Shown: positions 60,061 to 64,000 of the stretch, piece after piece
How positions within the stretch are numbered: the first letter of the stretch is position 1
Layout of the letters: every line of letters begins with the position of its first letter
NCBI GenBank assembly: GCA_051294375.1
Contig: CM119271.1
Span: 16,889,799 to 16,953,798, forward strand
Direction of reading: 5' to 3'
DNA from: Paraspadella gotoi
Taxonomy: Eukaryota; Chaetognatha
DNA: 64,000 nt
Notes under the pieces: model-generated
The model's database searches: none
What the model was told of the DNA's origin: nothing
Seen by the model: the letters and a program-made list of their open reading frames with translations, nothing else
Translations under genes and position numbers: made by a program

Positions 60061-62110
60061 AAGGGGACAAGTTTCAACTGCGCCTCTTTCTGTTCACGAA
60101 AACTGTCTTTTTCTCTCTGTTTTTGGGGAATCCCTACCACTATTTTTCACGGGGATTACTGTTTGAAGCCTTCTGCCTTATCCACGGCGGGGATCCCCGC
60201 CGCTATTTTTGATGGGGATTGACGTTTGAAGCCCTGTCCCGCGGCCGTGAATCATCATCATGGGCAGTCCTTGTTATAAACAATAATTTTAACTAAAACA
60301 TACGAAACCTTAACAATCCTAATTTAAAAATAAATATTTATTTGCATTTAGATTCATTCCTAAACCCTCTATTTTATATTCTCTCTCTCTCTCAGTCTAC
60401 TCTCTCTTTTTTATTTTCTATTTCATCTCTCTCTCTCTCTCTCTCTCTCTTTCAATCTATATATATATCTCATCACTCTCTCTCTCTTCTCTCTCTCTCT
60501 TTCAATCTGTGATCTCTCTCTCTTTTACTCACTATTTTCTTTTCTTCTTCGTTTATGGTTCGTGGGGAACGCTGCAGAAAAGGAAAAAAGAAAGAAAAAA
60601 GGGGGACGCAAATCGTCGGCAAGATCGGCCTCTCGCATCAAATTTCTCTTGGATTGTTGTTGGCTCTTTCTCTATTTTTTGTGATACTGTCTCAAGATTT
60701 TTTTTTTCACTTTTTCTATGTCTCCTTTCTACTCTCTCTGCTTTTTTTATTTATATTCTTATGTCTTTTCTCTTTCTCTTTGATAGATCATGCTCAAATC
60801 TATACTTCTCTCTCATATCTCTCTCTATTCTATCTTTGTAGTTCTATCTCTTCTCATCTCATTTCTCTATTCTTTTTTATTTCGCTATTTATATATATAC
60901 TCTCGTCAATGTCATTTCTCTCTCTTGTCTACGCCTCTAAATATACATCTGGTATGCCAATACGCGTGATTATTCACTATTCATATATATGTGAGGTAAA
61001 ATTATTTTTTTTATTTTTTTTGTGAAGGGGACCAGTGGGAAAAAAAATATATTATTGTCTCTGGTGTACTGGTGTCTTGGCGTCTTCATCATTTTCTCTT
61101 CACATACTCTCTCTCTCTCATATATGAAGGTTGTCTCTCACTGTGTGATTATTGTATGAGTACTTCGATAAATGAATTACAGACTACTAGTCTATTTTTT
61201 TGTTAATAGTAGGAAAATATAGGTCACCGCAATAATTGGAAACGTCAATATAAAAAAATAAAAAAAGAAATGTACTTAGCATCTTTGATGGGTTTTGGAA
61301 TTGGAGCATAGAATAGGTTTTCAATTTATAGCAACAACGATATTATTTTGAGGACAGTGTCTCGTTCGATTGTTGTTTGTCATTTCGATTCATAATATAA
61401 GTCTTCATATAGCACTTTTTCCTTCATTCCATCGTGATGTATAATATCTCGAGTCTCTAAAATAACGACACTTTCTATATACAATCAACAATATAGTATT
61501 ATTTGTCTTCTTTATTTTTTTCTTTTTTTAATTATCTTTTTTTTCTTTTCTTTTTCTTTTCTTTTTTTCCTATAATTATTTCATTTTCTTCTTAACCTAT
61601 TCTTTTTTTTAAACAACTCTTTTTTTTCTGTAATTTAATTGTGTTGTGTGTCACGTATTTAAATTAATTTTAATTTAATTTCAAAAGAAGGAAAAGACAA
61701 TATTTCAATAATATTTTACTTGGAGACCTATGCTATATGTTATCTTTTTGGTGTGCTTTTTTTGGTGAGATACCGTATTTTGAAGCTCTAACACAAAATC
61801 TCAAAAAGATAGCGTTGAAGAGAGAGGACGTATATACCGAGAATAGTGAATTATAGAGAGAGGGTGTAGGCGTCAGAGAGAGAGAGTCGGGCCATTTCAT
61901 CGTGCGCCCGTCATGAAATTTGGCGGGATTTGTCCGGAATGAACAATCCTCTTGGCGTGAAGGAGCGGCCGTCAGGGCGTAAGTTGCGGTGATCTTTACT
62001 ATTTGTTTTCATCTCGCACCAGAAAAGTTCATTGTGCGCGCAAACTAGGTTTATTCCAGAGTTTTAAACTGCGAGGAATATGAGCCGGAAGGATTCGCTA
62101 GTTAATATTC
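60060..62110. other. Insertion within the LINE
   Basis: Non-LINE sequence: a GGGGATT-type internal repeat at 60120-60240, CT arrays 60380-60520, T-rich low-complexity sequence to 61630, and a GC-richer stretch 61890-62090. No gene, target-site duplication or terminal repeat was identified. Confidence 0.6.
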
Positions 62111-62116
62111 TATCTT

Positions 62117-62434
62117 TCAACGGATTTGCCTCTGTCCTCTCCTTAGCCACATGCTGAATCTAAACATTTTTATCATTTCCTTGTCTTGGTCCTCCATCAT
62201 ACTTGCATTTTCGCTAATCTGCACCATAGAAGTTCGTTTTTTTTTTTTTATTTCTTTTTGTGATAGATATAAAGTTTGTCCGTCGTTCATCTTTGTTTCA
62301 GAAGCTTCAAGCTTTTTCCTACTTCCCTTGATATTTTGCTTTCGTTTTCCTCTCTTTAAAGCTCCCATCTTATCTGCCGGTACTCTTACTAGAAATTCTT
62401 CCTCCACTTCTTTGTTCTTCAACTGAGGAATCAT
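62117..62434 (-). pseudogene. LINE segment after the endonuclease
   Basis: Open for about 105 codons, from MIPQLKNKEVEEEFLVRV to a Lys-rich stretch. The P-x-L-K-N-K-E-V-x-x-E-F pattern is the usual post-endonuclease connector of APE LINEs. It ends at the insertion border. Confidence 0.62.
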
Positions 62435-62639
62435 CTTTTTGCGCTTCGTGGTCGGATAGAAAACAGATTCGCGCTATCCGTCTTTTTACTTTTCACAAAA
62501 TGGTGCGTTGGTCTCATCCTCATGATGAAGCCGTCGAGCTCATACAAGTTTTCCATTTACGCAGTCGAGAACCAAGCTCCCTGTTCTTTTCTTTGTAGAA
62601 GCTTTTACCCAGCATGAGAGTCGCGATTGATTATCTTCA

Positions 62640-63110
62640 TCACCATTTCATCAAAATCTCTCAATCCGCCTTGCCTCATTGTCGATCTACTCAGTCCAAA
62701 ACATTTCCTGTTGTCTCGCGCTTCTCCCTTCATCTCTTCCGATGTGTGCATTGAAATCGCCCCTATAGCAGCAGTTCCTCACCTTTGGCCCAGTTCACGG
62801 TGTTCAGTGTAATCACAGCGATTCTCTTCGTTCCTTCTATTTCTACTAAATTCGCCTCTTCTTTTCTCACTGGCATGTACGTCGACACGAGCGTTGTATC
62901 TCTCCTCCTAGCTTGATTGACACGCATCTTTCTGAAAATCGCTTCTTTTGGCCAATCCTGTCATCCATTCATTCTTCATTGCTATCGTCTCTTAACTAAG
63001 ATCAACCTGCCTTGGTTGAGGTTGAGATTATTAACCAGATTGCTTCTTCATTCGCTGTCCCATTCCATAGTGAGATTGAAGGCTGCCTGGTCATCGTTTT
63101 CTCTGCCTAT
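62640..63110 (-). pseudogene. LINE AP-like endonuclease remnant
   Basis: GDFNAHIGRDEGRSARQQ at about 62710-62762 carries the G-D-F-N core of LINE endonucleases. Upstream TLVSTYMPVRKEEANLVEIE matches the Y-x-P block, in another frame. The N-terminal catalytic blocks are not clear. The endonuclease nicks target DNA to prime reverse transcription. Confidence 0.8.
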
Positions 63111-63160
63111 TATCGTGTTAATAAAATTTACATCCCACGTTCTCTTATGACTGATGAGAG

Positions 63161-64000
63161 CTGCGTAATGAGAGTTACTGGTGTATTGGATCAAACTGTT
63201 TGGAGTTTTGAGAGACGCGGAAAGATGAGACAGAGGTGAATCGAGAGATAAAGAAGTGGAGTATACGCTGAGTCACTGTACGGGTAGTTGGTTCGTCGTT
63301 GATGTGTCGTTGTTGGTCGCGTTGTTGTTCGTCCTGCTAAGAAGGGATCAAAGTCACTTTATTAGGAAGTTGTTCACGGCAATTATAGAGGTGATTTATT
63401 AACCAAATTTAACTACATAGTTATAATGGCTCGAGAGACAATTGTTTATGTACTCATGGGTGTTGTCTGTGGAGGTGTATTTGCGCTCGTAAAATAAATA
63501 TAAGTTTGATTATTGTTATTGTAATTTGGTGGTCTGTCTGTCTGTCTGTCTGTCAACAGAGAAACAGTCTTTCACGGCTAAGTCATTTCTTACTTTTAAA
63601 GATCGGAATAAGAAATGAGCCTAAGTTTAATACTTTTCATTTAAGAAAGTATAAGTAATAATATTTAGTTAATAATTTTCACTTGTCGTTCGCGTGCGTC
63701 ATTAATAATTTTTCATGACTGCAAAATCGGGGATTTTTTATAGCCTTTTTATCGCCAGCGTCTCTTTTTCAACCTCTTTGCTCTTATTGCTCTTTTCCAC
63801 GGTTTGGTTATTGGTGTGGTCCAACCTTTTCGTTTGGAGTTTTATGTTTTTTAATCTCTGCTGGGTTTTAGTGTCTTTGGTCTCTTGCTTTTCTTGAACA
63901 CTGTTTGGCCTTACTTCTTTTCTGGGTCTTCTTTCCTTCTTTGCTTCTTTCTTGCAGCTCCTAGTGTTTTGAATCTAGGACTTTTCCAATCCAGCTCTCT
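63161..64000. other. Flank of the LINE, no gene found
   Basis: 63160-63232 is a direct repeat of 57565-57640. 63531-63556 is a (GTCT)n array. The rest is AT-rich without exon-like sequence; a T-rich frame at 63715-63897 has no support. Confidence 0.5.

Larger units (their letters stand above)
57540..63160 (-). mobile_element. APE-type non-LTR retrotransposon (LINE), broken and interrupted
   Basis: Minus-strand element with domains in the standard order: AP-like endonuclease (about 63100-62640), connector (62434-62117 and 60050-59840), reverse transcriptase (about 59350-58640), C-terminal RIGHVMRMEDDR region (58170-58060) and a C2H2 finger near 57860-57790. It is frameshifted many times and split by 60060-62110. 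Clade not assigned; the GHVxRM tail with a terminal Cys/His finger occurs in several LINE groups. Such elements copy themselves by target-primed reverse transcription. This copy is dead unless the frameshifts are consensus errors. Confidence 0.87.

Overview
The window is eukaryotic, most likely nuclear DNA of an invertebrate animal. It shows GT-AG introns, exons of an apparent cell-surface receptor, a C2H2 zinc-finger relic, an APE-type LINE, an LTR-element primer site complementary to tRNA-Lys, tRNA-like SINEs and very many GA/CT microsatellites. I cannot name the phylum. Ten runs of N (six of them exactly 25 bases) and many pairs of near-copies that differ by small indels mark it as a draft, probably long-read, assembly with uneven consensus quality. 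Broken reading frames must be read with that in mind.

The only convincing host gene runs on the minus strand. Five exons can be placed: 45650-45859, 5785-5893, 5052-5197, 4295-4452 and 720-1434. All have AG acceptors and GT donors. The junction phases fit without a break (0/0, 1/1, 0/0, 2/2). Together they would encode two related Ig-like (beta-sandwich) domains sharing a C-x(2)-I-x-S-N-P-P signature, a transmembrane helix, a Cys/Arg-rich membrane-proximal stretch and a low-complexity cytoplasmic tail that continues past the left edge. If the 45.7 kb exon belongs, the intron to the next exon is about 39.8 kb and holds almost everything else described here. I do not recognise the family.

The rest is repeats. 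At 2.7-3.6 kb there is a 67-bp tandem repeat. At 6.7-7.0, 14.5-21.4 and 26.0-32.7 kb there are fold-back (inverted) duplications; the first two are centred on GA/CT strand switches. The 26-35 kb block holds three copies of a zinc-finger exon relic, each running into a 16-bp minisatellite that is open in every frame. A second, reverse-oriented partial copy of that palindrome follows at 32.8-35.0 kb. Tandem near-copies at 10.8/12.2 kb and 39.1/40.9 kb look like unresolved haplotypes or assembly redundancy. At 57.5-63.2 kb lies a minus-strand non-LTR retrotransposon (endonuclease, reverse transcriptase, C-terminal zinc finger) that is frameshifted and split by about 2 kb of unrelated sequence. 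LTR-retrotransposon remnants with a tRNA-Lys primer-binding site lie near 56.7 kb, and related tRNA-Lys sequence lies at 1.5 kb.

Nothing here has operon structure. No tRNA, rRNA, CRISPR array or bacterial gene was found.
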